Shown here piece after piece: positions 53,810 to 64,000 of a stretch of DNA of 64,000 nt (position 1 is its first letter; the number at the start of each line of letters is the position of its first letter). A program made the position numbers and the translations under genes. The DNA is from Lithobates sylvaticus (taxonomy: Eukaryota; Chordata; Amphibia; Anura; Ranidae): the NCBI GenBank assembly GCA_028564925.1, contig CM053026.1, positions 594,886,661 to 594,950,660 on the forward strand. The letters are read 5' to 3'. A model generated the notes under the pieces. That model searched no databases. It was not told the origin of the DNA and saw only the letters and a list, made by a program, of their open reading frames with translations.

Positions 53810-54210
53810 CTGTGACACACAGGGCTGCCGATAGGGGCGGGGTATCACTGGTCCTCCTGTAGTGGTCCCAGGCACATGGGGGCCCAAACATCAGGGGGAA
53901 TGGGGACAGAGGGGCAATTACAGAAGGGTGCCCTGTGCGGCTCTCTGCAGCAGCTGAAAGCAGTTTTTTTCTCCCTCCCATTGGCTTTCAGCTGCTGCAG
54001 GGAGAGAAAAAGACACAGTACATCGTTCCTGTAATTGCTTCCCCTGCACTGATCCCCCTCCCTGTTCTGCCTGCTTCTGATTCCCATCGTCACTGTGCCG
54101 CCCCCCACCCCTTTTCGTGGAGCTGTCGCCTTCCCTCTCCCGGGTACAGGGTATGTGTCAAGTTGGAGAACAGAGGAAGGTGCTGGTAAATATGTCATTT
54201 ACTGACCCCT
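53810..54210. repeat. Possible old repeat with an inverted core
   Basis: GCAGCAGCTGAAAGC and GCTTTCAGCTGCTGCAGG form an inverted pair about 25 bp apart (about 53947-54002). No coding evidence. Confidence 0.35.
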
Positions 54211-54418
54211 TTCTTTTTGAATGGGCAAAGTGAATGATCGGTATTGATCACTACTGTAGCCATTGAAAACTGAGCATAGTAAAATGTATTCAGTTTATGA
54301 ACAGGTGCCTCTGTCTTCTCTTCATTCATCTTCAGTGTAGCTAAGGCTACAGAGAAAGCAATTGAAGAATCTGTGTCCTCAATTGTTTTCTGTGTCTTGG
54401 ATATCTGATATCCCACCA

Positions 54419-54560
54419 AAAAAAAAAAAAAAACATATTTTTTTTAAATTGTAAAAAAAAAAAAAAAAAAAAATTGTAAAAAGAAATTAAAAAAAATTAA
54501 AAAAGAATTTTAAAATGTTTTTAAAAATAATGTTAAAATCTTTTAAAAAATTATTTCATA
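54419..54560. repeat. A/T-rich low-complexity tract
   Basis: Long A runs mixed with T runs (AAATTGTAAAAA, TTTTAAAA). It could be the decayed tail of an old retroelement. Confidence 0.75.
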
Positions 54561-54565
54561 AAATG

Positions 54566-54882
54566 AAGGGCTCATTCACACGGGTTCTTTGGCCCATGTG
54601 CGGCAGGAGCCATCTGTTATTCCATGAGGATGCAGCGACTGTATGAACACAGTTGCTAATGACCCTAATTTGATAGGTGTGCAGGTGTGGGTGAGTGGCC
54701 CCGAATGCACACTGTCAATGATCAGGGGCCATCCACATGCCTGTCAAATTAGGACCTGTGGCTTCGTTCATACAGATGCTGTATCCTCATAGTGTAACCT
54801 ACTGTAGGCTGCCTGCACATAACAAAAAAAAAAATATTGATTCACACTGTACAGGCCACAGGACCCATGTGAATGAGTCCCA
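54566..54882. mobile_element. MITE with GGGCTCATTCACA termini
   Basis: The ends GGGCTCATTCACACGGGT and (complement) GGGACTCATTCACATGGGT are inverted. Interior blocks such as GCCATCCACATGCCTGTCAA mirror earlier ones (TTTGATAGGTGTGCAGGTGTGG). It has no coding capacity. Confidence 0.65.
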
Positions 54883-55293
54883 AGACCTCATTTACACACA
54901 AAACTTTTTATTAACTCAGTTTAACTTTATTAAACAGTTTTATCGTTTACAATTAGCAGGAATTTTGTAAGTTATGTTATGTTTGTGTCAGCTAATAATG
55001 ATTTTAGTGTATTTTTAGTGCAAAATATTGTTTTGATAAGTTTGGGTGGGGGGAGGGGCTGTCAGGTAGGCAGTCCTACCCTGTGATTTCTTAAAAGCAG
55101 CCCTGCCCCTCCTTACAGGATGTGGCCTTTAAAACTGCCCTTCTGACAGATTCTCTTATATAGGGTAGGTGGAATCTAGTATATAGAGAAGGAGTATTGC
55201 ATACCTTTAGAGGAGGAAGATGTAGGGTTGACTAGTGGAATTTTGTTTATTTCCCCCACATGGGCTTCCCTTGCTATGGGCTAACGTTTAGCT
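54883..55293. other. Flank, nothing recognised
   Basis: AT-rich with a short GC-richer patch. No supported frame or repeat ends. Confidence 0.35.
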
Positions 55294-55319
55294 AAAAAAA
55301 AAAAAAAAAAAAAAAAAAA
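55294..55319. repeat. Poly(A) run, 26 A's
   Basis: It lies just left of the candidate target duplication at 55325. It may be the tail of a separate insertion or a simple repeat. Confidence 0.8.
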
Positions 55320-55324
55320 TTAAC

Positions 55325-55338
55325 AACTTTTGCCACAT
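55325..55338. repeat. Candidate target duplication, left
   Basis: AACTTTTGCCACAT matches 56561-56574 in 13 of 14 positions. The inverted element's left arm starts at the next base. Confidence 0.6.
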
Positions 55339-56560
55339 GAACCCAAAACAGCAAAAATAACAAAAAAAATATAATAAACATACCCTAAAGAGTAAAACTA
55401 CATAATTTTACTAGCTGTAGTTAGCACATTACAAAATGGCAACCTTATAATCCCCTGCAAATAGACCAAAAGTAAGTCCCATAAATGTGGGAATAACTTC
55501 CACTTGGTCTATACCCTCCCCCAAAAAAACATTAAAACAGATGATTCATATAGTCCATCCTTCCCACAATGAAGATGGAAATATGCAGTCTTCTAGACAG
55601 TTGAAGCCGTGATTTATCATGTACAAAGCTCTTTTGGTTACTTACTGATCACTGGTTGTTTGAAGATCTCTTCAGAATGTAGTGAGATTCTTTCTGCCGG
55701 TCATATACATACCGATTTTGTCCAGCTATTTGCTTGTCCTATCGACCTTGGTCCATGTTCCAAGCAGTGTATCAGTGTATCAATTAGTTAGCAATCCAGA
55801 GACTGATGTTTGATTCATATCCATAGCCATAATGTCCGTCAATAGTAGATGGTTATCCATAAAAATCCATATACAGGTTGCATAGATCGGTCATTACTAA
55901 TTTTTCATCAGGTACCAGTCCTCAAGACCATAAGAAGGGCTGTTGGGCGTTGGCAGGGATCGGTGAATAGTGGGGGTGCTCACCCAGTGTAAAATGCTTA
56001 CATGTTTCGTTCCTCACAGAGCGGAACTTCGTCAGAGCTTTTAGGCTGCCTTCATTGTGTCATTCCGAATTGAACAGTGTGAATACTTCTGTATAACAGA
56101 ATGACACTGCTCTTTTCAGGAAATTTACAGTTCAGTCCTCGCCCTTGGTGGCTTGGGTTAATAACAGGTGTTTTCTTGGGAGTACTTTAATTGAGGGAGG
56201 GAGGGATCCACGGACTGCATATTTCCATCTTCATTGTGGGAAGGATGGACTATATGGATCATCTGTTTTAATGTTTTTTTGGGGGAGAGTATAGACCAAG
56301 TGGAAGTTATTCCCAAATTTATAGGACTTTCTTTTGCTCTATTTGCAGGGGATTATAAGGTTGCCATTTTGTAATGTGCTAACTATAGCTAATAAAATTA
56401 TGTAGTTTTAATCTTTAAGGTGTGTTTATTATCATATTTTTGTTATTTTTGTTGTTTTGGGTTCATTATTATTATTATTGATTACACCCCACAAAATATA
56501 TTCAGTGAGTTCTACTTATTCAATATAGACAGGATTCCCATATGTTCTCATCTCTTTTGT
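55339..56560. mobile_element. Second inverted retro-insertion with hammerhead-like motif
   Basis: The arms 55339-55590 and 56213-56463 are inverted copies at about 90% or more by eye. They flank a 622-bp segment holding a hammerhead-like motif on the minus strand. The right arm continues 97 bp to the right duplication. The left arm abuts the left one. This repeats the layout of 13099-15635, but the copies have diverged, so it is older. No coding frame. Confidence 0.65.
56000..56034 (-). ncRNA. Hammerhead-like motif
   Basis: On the minus strand: CTGACGA, one A, stem GTTCC/GGAAC, then GAAAC followed by ATGT. Same core order and extra base as the plus-strand copies. Confidence 0.45.
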
Positions 56561-56574
56561 AACTTTTGTCACAT
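56561..56574. repeat. Candidate target duplication, right
   Basis: AACTTTTGTCACAT, one mismatch from 55325-55338. Confidence 0.6.
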
Positions 56575-56659
56575 CACTTACCTGTAATGAAGTACGTCCC
56601 ATGCTGTGCAGGTAGCTGGATCATGGAGAAATCTTTACTGCAGAGTTGTCTATCTACTT

Positions 56660-56777
56660 ATTTTTCACTGATTACACTGCTTGTAACATAATGAATAGGG
56701 TGAGTCTTATTAGTCACATGATTCTCCCTTCCATTCACAAATCCTGTTACAGACAGTGTAATCAGTAAGAAAAATTT
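56660..56777. mobile_element. Short hairpin MITE
   Basis: TTTTTCACTGATTACACTGCTTGTAAC is mirrored by GTTACAGACAGTGTAATCAGTAAGAAAAA with a loop of about 60 bp. Non-coding. Confidence 0.6.
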
Positions 56778-57767
56778 TCCCAATGGAAGAGGAGGGAGAA
56801 TGGGGGACATGTACATTTAAAATCATCTGTAATAAATATGTGATAAAGGAAAAGGGAAATGATCATCTGAACTGCCATAGGCAATCAGATATGTTCAAGA
56901 ACAGACAATGCTTTGATTATTTTGAAATCATAGAACAGAACCGTTTACAGCTAGTTTTAAAGTTAATTCTCTTCTCAGTTTTTACTTTATAGTGATACCT
57001 AGGTAGACCCCCTTCTATTATACTGGAAAACAATTGTTTCATTATGTGCAGTCAGCCCGTTCATGCCCCGTGAATGCTTAACTTGATCAGACAGCACTAA
57101 CATTTGGCACCTTTAGACTTTCTGTTATTTAAAGACATTTATATTGTATGTGTGAAGGGCACAAACTGACCTGGAGGCACACGGCACTCAGGATCTGTTC
57201 TATTTGTTATAAAATTATTTGCATTGTCACTAGTAATTTGTACAAGAATACATTGCCTTTTTTATTGTTGTTGGTAACCTTAGCTAAATTGCTGTCTTAG
57301 TAACCTTTGTAACAGTACATGTTTAATATCGAAATGGCCATTTATAATGTGTAGCTCGATCAAGTGTTTAAATCGATATATATGAAAGTGTATTTTTTCT
57401 GTCCAAACAGTGTATCCAAAAATAAAAATGCATATTAGATTTTGCTGCACAACAGTATGACTAAAATGTTTGTTTTATCTGAAATTGTATTACCTTACAG
57501 ACCATTTAGTCTGTGTTTCTCTATTTTATTGGTGGGATTGGTGGAGTTTGTGTACCTTCACAACACAAGTCTTGTTTTATTTTTTTATATTGCTTTTCAT
57601 TTGATAAAATTGAATGACCTTTGTTTACGCATGCTCTGATCATAATTGATCAAGTTGGGAGTGGTAGTGGTGGACTTGGTGGTTGTAAAACCCATGAGAA
57701 GATCGCATAGTCTTGTGTTTTATCTGTGAGCTATGACTATCTAAGGCACATTTACAGAAGAGCAATT
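56778..57767. other. AT-rich flank, nothing recognised
   Basis: Several short frames occur on the plus strand, but they have no domains and lie in AT-rich sequence. No repeat ends were found. Confidence 0.35.
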
Positions 57768-58474
57768 ACTGTATTTATTGGTGTATAACACGCACCTTTT
57801 CATCCTGAAAATCGGGTGCAAATAGCGTGTGCATGTTATACGCCAATACTTCAATTTTAGCTGCCTCGGAGGGGACAGGGAGGGGGGCGGGACGAGCGCT
57901 GTCAGTTTACATACAGTGAGAATCTCCTGTTTACTTGGCGGCTTTTCTAATAAGAAGTCCCGTCTCCTGGGCCGCCATTGGACCACTGTTCTGTCTATCA
58001 TAGGGGATTCTCCCTGTATCTAATCTGTCGGCGCTCACCCCACCCCCCTTCCTGTCCTCTCTAGGCTGCAGATGGGCATCGATAATGCTGCATTGATGGC
58101 AATGGTGAGGCTGCTGCATTGATGACAATGGTGAAGCTGCTGCATTAATGGCAATGGTGAGGCTGCTGCATTGATGACAACGGTGAGGCTGCTGCATTGA
58201 TGGCAATGGTGAGGCTGCTGCATTGATGGTAATGGTGAGGCTGCTGCATTGATGGCACTTGTGAGGCTGCATTGACGTGGACTGATGAGGCTGCATTGAA
58301 GGCAATGCGAGGCTGCAGATGGGCATTGATCAGGCTGCATTGATGGCAATGGTGAGGCTGCAGATGGGCAGTGACCCTTATTTTGCTTCAAAGTTCCTTA
58401 TTTAAAGTTTACGTTTTTTTCCTGAAACTTCCCCCTTAAAATGAATGTGCATGTTGTACGCCGAGAAATATGGT
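57768..58474. mobile_element. MITE with GTATTTATTGGTGTATAACACGC termini
   Basis: The left end CTGTATTTATTGGTGTATAACA and right end (complement) ACCATATTTCTCGGCGTACAACA are inverted repeats. A second inner inverted pair (ACACGCACC.../...GGGTGC) follows at the left. The interior carries a minisatellite. It belongs to a common vertebrate MITE type whose superfamily I cannot fix. Confidence 0.65.
58062..58378. repeat. 26-bp minisatellite GAGGCTGCTGCATTGATGGCAATGGT
   Basis: About eleven variant units in tandem. Both strands stay open over most of it, giving spurious repetitive proteins. Confidence 0.88.
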
Positions 58475-58599
58475 AATACATTATTTCACTTTGTTATAGT
58501 CTATATAAGTTGCACACTCATTTACATCTTTGCATTGCAGCAATGTATGGCACTACTGCAGTGCACAGTGACAAGCAAACTACGGTGCATTACAGTGTC

Positions 58600-60095
58600 A
58601 TTAAAGTGTCTCTAAAAGAAAAAAACAAACATGTTATACTTACCTGCTCTGTGCAAGGGTTTTGCTCAGAGGGGCCCTGATCCACTTTTTTGGGGGTCCC
58701 CTGCCAGTAGTCCTGGCTCCTACCCATGCCAAGTGCCCTCAATAGCAAGCCACTTGTGTGGTAGCGCAAACCCTAGTCTGAATAGAACTGTAATCTAAAA
58801 AGCAACATCTAAAAAGCAGTTGCTATGGGGGCACTCTAGCAGGCTCGCTCCTGAGCTGCACTATGTGTGCCCATTCATGCAGGGAGCACGGCTCGGCCGT
58901 TAGGAAGGCACTTATGCAGCAGAATTATTTGTAGCACTGCTGGCCTGTTTAAAATGAATGCAGTGTATTTTAATGCACTTTAACGATCTGTATTAATGTG
59001 AGTGCGGTAGCGGAAACCGTAGTCTGAATAGAACTGTAATCTAAAAAGCAACATCTAAAAAGCAGTTGGTATGGGGGCACTCGAGCAGGCTCGCTCCTGA
59101 GCTGTACCCGTGTGTCTATTCACACAGGGAGTGCTGCTCGGCCCAGCTCCCTAATCTCTCCTCATTGGCTCACTAACTTTTATTAACAGCAGCAGGAGCC
59201 AATGGCTTTCGCTGCTGTGTAAGCCAATGAGGAGAAAGAGACCCCAGAGAGCCTCTGGTCTCATGCACATTGCTGGATCAAGATGGGGCTCAGGTAAATA
59301 TAAGGGGTGGCGGGGAGGGGAGCATAGAATGCATTAAGGGAAAAAATATTGAGCCTTTAAAACCACTTTAGTTAGGAAGGCACCTATGCAGCTGCATTAT
59401 TTAAAGATCTGTTCTGATTTTTAGCACTGCCAGACTGCTCAAAATGAATGCAGCGTAATTTAATGCACTTTAACGATTTGTATTAATGTGATTGTGGTAG
59501 CACAAACCATAGTCTGAATAGAACTTTAATCTAAAAAGCAGTTGCTATGGGGGCACTTGAGCTGGCCCGCTCCTGAGCCGCACTCTGTGTGTCTATTCAC
59601 ACAGAGCAAAACATTTCACCAGCACATCAAGGATGCCCAGAATGGGTCCAAAGCTTTAATCAATGATCACAGTTACAGCAGATAGCAAAGTTTCGGAGTA
59701 AGGCAGGATTCATCAGGCGTTGCTCGGCCCAGCACCTTCCTCTCTCCTCATTGGCTCACTAGCTATTATTAACAGCAGCAGGAGCCAATGGATCTTGCTG
59801 CATGTTTATGCAGTGAGGAGAGAGAGACCCCAAAGAGTCTCTGCTCTCATGCACATTGCTGGATGAAGGTAAGTATAAGGGGTGGTGGGGAGGGGGGCAG
59901 TTGCACTCAGAAGGTTTTTACCTTAATAGAATGCATTAAGGGAAAAAATATTGAGCCTTTATAACCACTTTAGTTAGAAGGCACTTATGCAGCTACATTA
60001 TTTAAAAAGGTCTGTTCTGATTTTTAGCGCTGCCAGACTGTTCAAAATGAATGCAGTGTATTTTAATGCACCTTAACCATCTGAAATAACGTGAG
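58600..60095. repeat. Three tandem blocks of an old repeat
   Basis: The sequence GTAGTCTGAATAGAACTGTAATCT with CAGTTGCTATGGGGGCACT begins blocks near 58762, 59008 and 59490. Each contains GAGCCAATGG/CCAATGAGGAG inverted CCAAT motifs and ends with a TTTAAAACCACTTTAGTTAG-type tail. The first block is shortened. The third carries a 110-bp insertion. Confidence 0.75.
59606..59717 (-). mobile_element. 110-bp insertion with a degenerate hammerhead-like motif
   Basis: Absent from the sister blocks, where CACACAGGGAG runs on to TGCTCGGCCC. On the minus strand it begins GCCTGATGAATCC...TCCGAAAC and ends in GCTGGTGAAATG. The stem is weak. It could be a minimal non-autonomous relative of the Penelope-like elements. 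No clear target duplication. Confidence 0.5.
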
Positions 60096-60589
60096 TGCGG
60101 TAGTAGACATGTGCATTTCGTTATGTTCCGAATCGAAATTCGGACGAATTTTTCATTATTCGGACATTCGGATGCATCCGAATTACTGAATTACAATACT
60201 AACGAATTTTACCGAATCCGAATTTTTTTCGAATCGAAAAATCGCGGACGAAATTCGAAATATCTCAGGGTCACTTAGTGATAGAAACCCCAAATTTGGA
60301 TATGTTATAGTGCTAGTTCTACTGTGTTTGCATACCAAATTTGGGGTTTCTAGCTACAAGTGGCCCCGAGATATGTGGCCCCAAAATCGGGTCGAAAAAT
60401 GTCATTCTCTGCTGCAGAAAAGTGCTTGACATTTTGTGACCCGACTTTGGGGCCACGTATCTCGGGGCCACTTATAGCTAGAAACCCCAAATTTGGTATG
60501 CAGACACAGTAGAACTAGCACTACAACCTCTCCAAATTTGGGGTATCACCAAGTGACCCCGAGATACGTGGACCCAAAGTCGGGTCGCA

Positions 60590-60925
60590 AAATATTTTCG
60601 AATTCGGTTGAAATATTTTCAAATGCAGTTGAAATATTTTCAAATCTGGTTGAAATTATTTCAACTGCATTAGAAACTATTTCAACTGCATTAGAAACTA
60701 TTTCAACTGCATTAGAAACTATTTCAACCAGATTTGAAAATATTTCAACTGCATTGGAAACTATTTCAACCAGATTTGAAAATATTTCATCTGCATTAGA
60801 AACTATTTCAACTGCATTAGAAACTATTTCAACCAGATTTGAAAATATTTCAACTGCATTAGAAACTATTTCAACCAGATTTGAAAATATTTCATCTGCA
60901 TTAGAAACTATTTCTATCACCAAGT
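60590..60925. repeat. 21-bp satellite block 1
   Basis: Units such as GAAACTATTTCAACTGCATTA, alternating with an AACCAGATTTGAAAATATTTC form. 21 bp equals seven codons, so both strands stay open (ETISTAL / VEIVSNA repeats). No start context or flanking gene supports translation. Confidence 0.88.
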
Positions 60926-61859
60926 AACCCCGAGATACGTGGACCCAAAGTCGGGTCGCAAAATATTTTCGAATTCGGTTGAAAAAATTTCAAATGCAGT
61001 TGAAAAAATTTCAAATGCAGTTGAAAAAATTTCAAATCATGTTGATACTATTTCAAGCGGATTCGAAAATATTTTGCGACCCGACTTTGAAAAAAAAAAT
61101 GAAATTGATTCTAACAGTCTGCAGAAGATCTGCAAAAAAAAAAAGAAGTGAAATGGCTGTTAATAGTCTACAGGAGATCTGCTATTAAATTATATATTTT
61201 TTTCTATTCTGTTCTAATCTTTTCTATTTGAATTATACATTTTGGAAGATGGTTATTTACTTATATACATCTGTCACATAAAAAAAAAAAGATGTGAAAT
61301 GGCTGTCACGGATGTCGATCGCAAGGCAAGTACATATGCTGTATGTCATTGTCCACTTGCCACAACACCTGCCACAAGTGCCAGACACCTGCCATGAGTG
61401 CCACGTGACCGACCACAAGTGCCACGTGACCTGCCACGTGACCAAGTTGTGGATTGTCCACTTGCCATGTCACCTGCCACAAGTTATGGGGTTCCTAGCA
61501 CCAAGTGACCCCCAGATATGGGGATATGTCAAGTACTTTTCTACAGCAGAGAATTACATTTTGTGACCCGACTTTGAGGCCACGTATCTCGGGGCCACTT
61601 ATAGCTAGAAATTTGGTATGCAAACGCAGTAGAACTAGCACTATAACCTCTCCAAATTTGAAGTTTCTATCACCAAGTAACCCCGAGATACGTGGACCCA
61701 AAATCGGGTCGCAAAATATTTTCGAATCCGGTTGAAATAGTTTCAAATGCAGTTGAAATAATTTCGAATCATGTTGATACTATTTCAAGCGGATTCGAAA
61801 ATATTTTGCCACCCGAATTTGAAAAAAAAAAGGAAATTGATTCTAACAGTCTGCAGAAG

Positions 61860-62110
61860 ATCTGCAAAAAAAAGTGAAATGGCTGTTAATAGTCTACAGG
61901 AGATCTGCTAAAAAAAGAAATAGATGCTAATAGTCTGCAGGAGATCTGGTGAGAAAACGAAATAGATACTAATTGTCTGCAGGAGATCTGCAAAAAAAAA
62001 GTGAAATGGTTGTTAATAGTCTACAGGAGATCTGCTAAAAAAAGAAATAGATGCTAATAGTCTGCAGGAGATCTGGTGAGAAAACGAAATAGATACTAAT
62101 AGTCTGTAGT
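61860..62110. repeat. GGAGATCTGC units
   Basis: AATAGTCTGCAGGAGATCTG recurs about seven times, with a block of about 120 bp present twice. Confidence 0.85.
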
Positions 62111-62309
62111 TGTAGTGCTAGTTCTACTGTGTTTGCATACCAAATTTGGGGTTTCTAGCTACAAGTGGCCCCGAGATACGTGGCCCCAAAGTCGGGTCAC
62201 AAAATGTAATTCTCTGCTGCAGAAAAGTACTTGACATATCGCCCCTATCTTGGGGTCACTTGGTGCTAGGAACCCCACAACTTGTGGCAGGTGACGTGGC
62301 AAGTGGACT

Positions 62310-62465
62310 ATCCACAACTTGGTCTCGTGGCCGGTCATGTGGCACTCGTGGCCGGTCATGTGGCACGCGTGGCCGGTCATGTGGCACGCGTGGCCGGTCA
62401 CGTGGCACTCGTGGCAGGTGTCGTGCCACTCGTGGCAGGTGTCGTGCCACTCGTGGCAGGTGAAC
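62310..62465. repeat. GTGGC(C/A)GGTCATGTGGCAC minisatellite
   Basis: About eight variants of a 20-bp unit around CACTCGTGGC. Related shorter runs occur at 61350-61470 (inverted) and 63290-63400. Confidence 0.85.
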
Positions 62466-62659
62466 AATACACAACTTGTGGCAGGTGATGTGGCAAGTGG
62501 ACAATGACATACAGCATATGTACTTGCCTTGCGATCGACATCCGTGTTAGACGTGCAAAAAGAAAAAAATTGTTTTGTTTCGTTTTAATTTGTTAATTAA
62601 TTCATTTTGTTTAGTTAGATTCGTTAAATTCGTTTTCGGATTTTGTTTCGTTTTTGACC

Positions 62660-63035
62660 GAATTTGAAAAATCAGTCGCATTTGAAATTATTTCAACCGG
62701 ATTTGAAAATATTTCAACCGGATTTAAAAATATTTCAACCGAATTTAAAAATATTTCTACTGGATTTGAAATTATTTCAACTGCATTAGAAACTATTTCA
62801 ACCAGATTTGAAACAGTTTCTAATGCAGTTGAAATAGTTTCTAATGCAGTTGAAATATTTTCAAATCTGGTTGAAATAGTTTCTAATGCAGTTGAAATAT
62901 TTTCAAATCTGGTTGAAATAGTTTCTAATGCAGTTGAAATACTTTCTAATGCAGTTGAAATAATTTCAACCAGATTTGAAAATATTTCAACTGCATTTGA
63001 AATTATTTCAACTGAATTCGAAAATATTTTGCGAC
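62660..63035. repeat. 21-bp satellite block 2
   Basis: The same 21-bp units as 60590-60925, arranged so that the plus strand first reads AACCGGATTTGAAAATATTTC and then the inverted GAAATAGTTTCTAATGCAGTT form. The block itself contains an orientation switch near 62810. Confidence 0.85.
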
Positions 63036-63714
63036 CTGACTTTGGGTCCACGTATCTCGGGGTTACTTGGTGATATAAACCCCAAATTTGAAGAGATTGT
63101 AGTGCTAGTTCTACTGTGTTTGCATACCAAATTTGGGGTTTCTAGCTATAAGTGGCCCCGAGATATGTGGCCCCAAAGTCGGGTCACAAAATGTAATTCT
63201 CTGCTGTAGAAAAGTACTTGACATATCCCCCATATCTGGGGGTCACTTGGTGCTAGGAACCCCATAACTTGTGGCAGGTGACATGGCAAGTGGACAATCC
63301 ACAACTTGGTCACGTGGCAGGTCACGTGGCACTTGTGGTTGGTCACGTGGCACTCATGGCAGGTGTCTTGGCACTTGTGGCAGGTGTTGTGGCAAGTGGA
63401 CAGTGACATACAGCATATGTACTTGCCTTGCGATCGACATCCGTGACAGCCATTTCACATCTTTTTTTTTATGTGACAGATGTATATAAGTAAATAACCA
63501 TCTTCCAAAATTTATAATTCAAATAGAAAAGATTAGAACAGAATAGAAAAAAATATATAATTTAATAGCAGATCTCCTGTAGACTATTAACAGCCATTTC
63601 ACTTCTTTTTTTTTTGCAGATCTTCTGCAGACTGTTAGAATCAATTTCATTTTTTTTTTCAAAGTCGGGTCGCAAAATATTTTCGAATCCGCTTGAAATA
63701 GTATCAACGTGATT

Positions 63715-64000
63715 TGAAATTATTTCAACTGCATATGAAATTTTTTCAACTGCATATGAAATTTTTTCAACTGCATTTGAAATTTTTTCAACTGCATTTG
63801 AATTTTTTTCAACCAAATTCGAAAATATTTTGCGACCCGAATTTGGGTCCATGTATCTCGGGGTTACTTGGTGATAGAAATTGTTTCTAATGCAGATGAA
63901 ATATTTTCAAATCTGGTTGAAATAGTTTCCAATGCAGTTGAAATATTTTCAAATCTGGTTGAAATAGTTTCTAATGCAGTTGAAATAGTTTCTAATGCAG
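63715..64000. repeat. 21-bp satellite block 3, cut by window end
   Basis: AACTGCATATGAAATTTTTTC units followed by inverted-orientation units up to the last base. It mirrors 60750-61050. Confidence 0.8.

Larger units (their letters stand above)
60105..64000. repeat. Satellite complex in a large inverted repeat (continues past the window)
   Basis: Modules recur in both orientations. One is GGTTTCTAGCTA-CAAGTGGCCCCGAGATA through CGATCGACATCCGTG (plus at 62140-62550 and 63110-63440, minus at 61310-61640, partial at 60300-60500). The other modules are GAAATATTTCAA-type 21-bp units and GGAGATCTGC units. 60750-61640 is mirrored by 63110-64000 about an axis near 62376. It may be one very long foldback element starting near TAGACATGTGCATTTCG (60105). 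Confidence 0.8.

Noticed and set aside
58035-58391. Minus-strand repetitive protein
   Set aside because: Spurious translation of the 26-bp minisatellite.
60493-60927. Protein-coding gene with ETISTAL repeats
   Set aside because: Both strands are open because the unit is 21 bp. No start context, splice sites or flanking exons were seen.

Overview
The window looks like intergenic or intronic DNA from a large, transposon-rich vertebrate genome. A frog (anuran) is the best guess, from the mix of L1-like LINEs, Penelope-like elements, Sushi-type chromoviruses, long hAT elements with internal satellites, and many hairpin MITEs. That is a judgement from family resemblance, since no database search was possible. 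I recognise no host gene, tRNA, rRNA or CRISPR. Nearly all long reading frames belong to mobile elements.

Layout. 1-2671: minisatellite, a palindromic MITE, a Tc1/mariner foldback derivative and a possible DIRS-type scrap. 2680-12861: a 10.2 kb hAT transposon with perfect 8-bp target duplications, four promoter hairpins, a 4 kb 5' array of 65-bp units, a BED-finger hAT transposase with one frameshift, and a 147-bp 3' array. 13099-15635: an almost perfect 2.3 kb palindrome lying between exact 15-bp target duplications, with a hammerhead-like motif at its axis. 16158-23474: a full-length L1 (minus strand) with both ORFs open. About 24000-30240: a Penelope-like element (GIY-YIG end) interrupted by a partial chromovirus. 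30902-34461: a hairpin MITE split by a 5'-truncated L1. 34585-42086: a hAT-like element with minisatellites, split by a whole-looking, very young Sushi-type chromovirus. 42844-43298: a MITE. 43472-51490: a second hAT whose transposase gene is split by another young chromovirus. 51500-60100: older MITEs, a decayed hAT transposase, a second inverted hammerhead-motif element and tandem blocks. 60105-64000: a satellite complex in a large inverted repeat that runs off the window.

Two results stand out. First, two retro-insertions share one architecture: an inverted 5' segment abutting the left target duplication, and a 3' segment running to the right one. Both carry the same hammerhead-like motif, which also occurs at three other sites. 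Second, the chromoviruses carry a leader just inside the 5' LTR complementary to the predicted RNA start. The pairing is conserved by compensating changes between two families, which fits Tf1/Sushi-type self-priming. The nesting gives a relative chronology: hAT, MITE and Penelope-like elements first, then L1 and chromovirus insertions.
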